7,422 bases of DNA. Origin: Candidatus Sulfopaludibacter sp. SbA3 (GTDB lineage Bacteria; Acidobacteriota; Vicinamibacteria; Vicinamibacterales; UBA2999). The translations under genes and the position numbers were made by a program. Of the stretch, positions 6,249-7,422 are shown piece by piece. Positions within the stretch are counted from its first letter, which is position 1, and every line of letters begins with the position of its first letter. The DNA lies in the NCBI GenBank assembly GCA_945866285.1, contig CAMBHC010000120.1:1-7422 (forward strand), read 5' to 3'. The notes under the pieces were generated by a model. It ran no database searches and was not told where the DNA came from. It was given only the letters and a program-made list of their open reading frames with translations.

Positions 6249-7422
6249 CGTCGTAGATGGTGCCGAGTTCTTCCGGCGACGCCAGGAAAACGATCCGGAA
6301 GAAGCCGTCTTCGAGTGCGGTTCCGAAGCCCGAGCCGTAGACGCAGAGAATGCCCTTCGCGCGCAGCAATCCCAGCACGAAGTCGACGTCGGTCTTGCCC
6401 TTCGGCAACTCGACCTTCGGCATGGCGTAGAAGGCGCCCCGCGGCGCCACGCACGACACCCCGGGAATGGCGTTCATGCGCACGGTGGTCAGCTCGGCGC
6501 GTTCGCGCAGCGCCTGGCGGAACGAGATCTGATGCGACCGGTCGCCCGTCAGTGCGGCGGTGACGGCGTACTGCATGGGACCGGGGCTGCACAGGCGGCC
6601 GTCGGCGAGCTTCTTGATTGCCGCCAGTGCCGGATCCAGCCGCGGCGACGAACCCACCGCCATCCAGCCGGCGCGCCAACCCGGCGCGAGGTACGCCTTT
6701 GACAGGCTCGAGTACGAAATGATTGCGGCGTCAGGAGCGAGCACGGCCATCGGCGGCACCGCGCCGTCGTAGGCGATATCGCCGTAGACTTCGTCCGCGA
6801 GAATGACGAGACCGTGTTCTTCGGCGAGCGCGATTAGCGCGCGGCGCATCGCTTCCGGATAGATCGCCCCGGTCGGATTATTCGGATCGATCACGACCAG
6901 CGCGCGCGTCCTGGGATTGATCAGGCTGCGGAGGTGATCGAGATCCGGCTGCCAGTCACGCGTGTGATCGAGACGGTAGTAGCACGGCAGCGCGCCGATT
7001 TTCGCGAGCACCGCGGTGTAGAGCGGATACGTGGGCATCGGCACCAGCACCTCGTCGCCCTCATCCACCAGCGCGGTACGCGCCAACTCGATGCCTTCAG
7101 ACGTTCCCGAGGTGATCAAAATGCGATCGGCCGAAATATTCACTCCGCGCGCCGCGAAATCGGCCGCGGCCGCCTCGCGCGCCGACGCGATGCCGGGTGA
7201 TGGCGCGTAGCCGTTGTGCCCGTCGCGCATCGCCCTGGCGACGGCCTCGATCAGGTGAGGCGGCGTGAGAAAGCCGAACTGGTTCGGGTCGCCGATGTTG
7301 AGATACCGGACCGCCATGCCGGTCTGCTCGACCTTCTTGGCCTCGGCCACGATGTTGCGGATGGCGTAGGTAAAGCGGTCGACGCGCTTGGCGGTCCTGA
7401 TGGCGACTTCGCTGACTGGCAT
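6211..7422 (-). CDS. PLP-dependent class I/II aminotransferase (alanine/aspartate type)
   Basis: This 403-residue enzyme should move an amino group between an amino acid and a 2-oxo acid using pyridoxal phosphate in the cytoplasm. Fold-type I landmarks are all present: an IGDP segment near residue 44, TSGTSEG at 104-110, a PTYPLY stretch with Y132, NNPTG at 181-185 (N182), DEVYGDI with D210 and Y213, the Schiff-base lysine K242 in SSLSKAYLAPGWR with phosphate-binding R250, and a carboxylate-binding arginine probably R376 in FRIVFL. The 28-residue spacing N182-D210 and the 8-residue spacing K242-R250 match the aspartate aminotransferase family. The NGYAPSPG segment and overall style resemble AlaA-like alanine or archaeal-type aspartate aminotransferases. 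Substrate cannot be fixed from sequence. The ATG is the last codon of the window, so neither its RBS nor a longer N-terminus can be examined. It is the first visible gene of the run and overlaps the transporter gene that follows. Confidence 0.93.
   Translation of the reverse strand: MPVSEVAIRTAKRVDRFTYAIRNIVAEAKKVEQTGMAVRYLNIGDPNQFGFLTPPHLIEAVARAMRDGHNGYAPSPGIASAREAAAADFAARGVNISADRILITSGTSEGIELARTALVDEGDEVLVPMPTYPLYTAVLAKIGALPCYYRLDHTRDWQPDLDHLRSLINPRTRALVVIDPNNPTGAIYPEAMRRALIALAEEHGLVILADEVYGDIAYDGAVPPMAVLAPDAAIISYSSLSKAYLAPGWRAGWMAVGSSPRLDPALAAIKKLADGRLCSPGPMQYAVTAALTGDRSHQISFRQALRERAELTTVRMNAIPGVSCVAPRGAFYAMPKVELPKGKTDVDFVLGLLRAKGILCVYGSGFGTALEDGFFRIVFLASPEELGTIYDDVDAFTREFLGV

Noticed and set aside
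1..7422. CRISPR arrays, tRNA or rRNA genes, insertion-sequence ends, toxin-antitoxin or defence genes
   Set aside because: I looked for regularly spaced repeats, cloverleaf-like segments, transposase motifs and small paired genes on both strands and found none. All six genes look like housekeeping or accessory chromosomal genes.

Overview
The window is a compact, GC-rich stretch of bacterial chromosome. It holds six genes, all read from the minus strand. In order of transcription (right to left) they are: a class I/II aminotransferase (6211-7422), an AI-2E family transporter (5178-6248), a large multi-pass membrane protein resembling GT-C glycosyltransferases (3211-5181), an alpha-oxoamine synthase of the glycine C-acetyltransferase (Kbl) type (2021-3205), a membrane-anchored SpoIIE/RsbU-type PP2C phosphatase (827-2002), and the N-terminal 259 codons of a secreted protein that runs off the left edge (1-779). 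No RNA gene, CRISPR array, transposase or complete promoter is visible. No stretch longer than about 50 bases lacks a gene.

The first five genes are packed tightly: a 38-base overlap, a 4-base ATGA overlap, a 5-base gap and an 18-base gap. They are very likely one transcription unit. The sixth gene follows after 47 bases that contain a hairpin (797-816) without a T-tract, so it may be read through or separately controlled. The promoter of the unit must lie beyond the right edge, because the aminotransferase start codon is the last three bases of the window.

High GC content, the style of the proteins (especially the secreted protein and the membrane protein) and two kinds of short palindrome suggest an acidobacterium, perhaps of the Vicinamibacteria. 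This is inferred from memory of such genomes and is not proven here. The palindromes are a GGGGTC-type pair at 4185-4230 and an arm-loop-arm GGACTAAAGTCC type at 3706-3727.

The genes do not form an obvious single pathway. Two are PLP fold-type I enzymes acting on small amino acids, two are integral membrane proteins, and one is a signalling phosphatase with no anti-sigma or anti-anti-sigma partner in view. I see no clear novel system. The most interesting signals are the two palindromic elements read in frame inside the membrane-protein gene, and the conserved-looking packing of metabolically unrelated genes.
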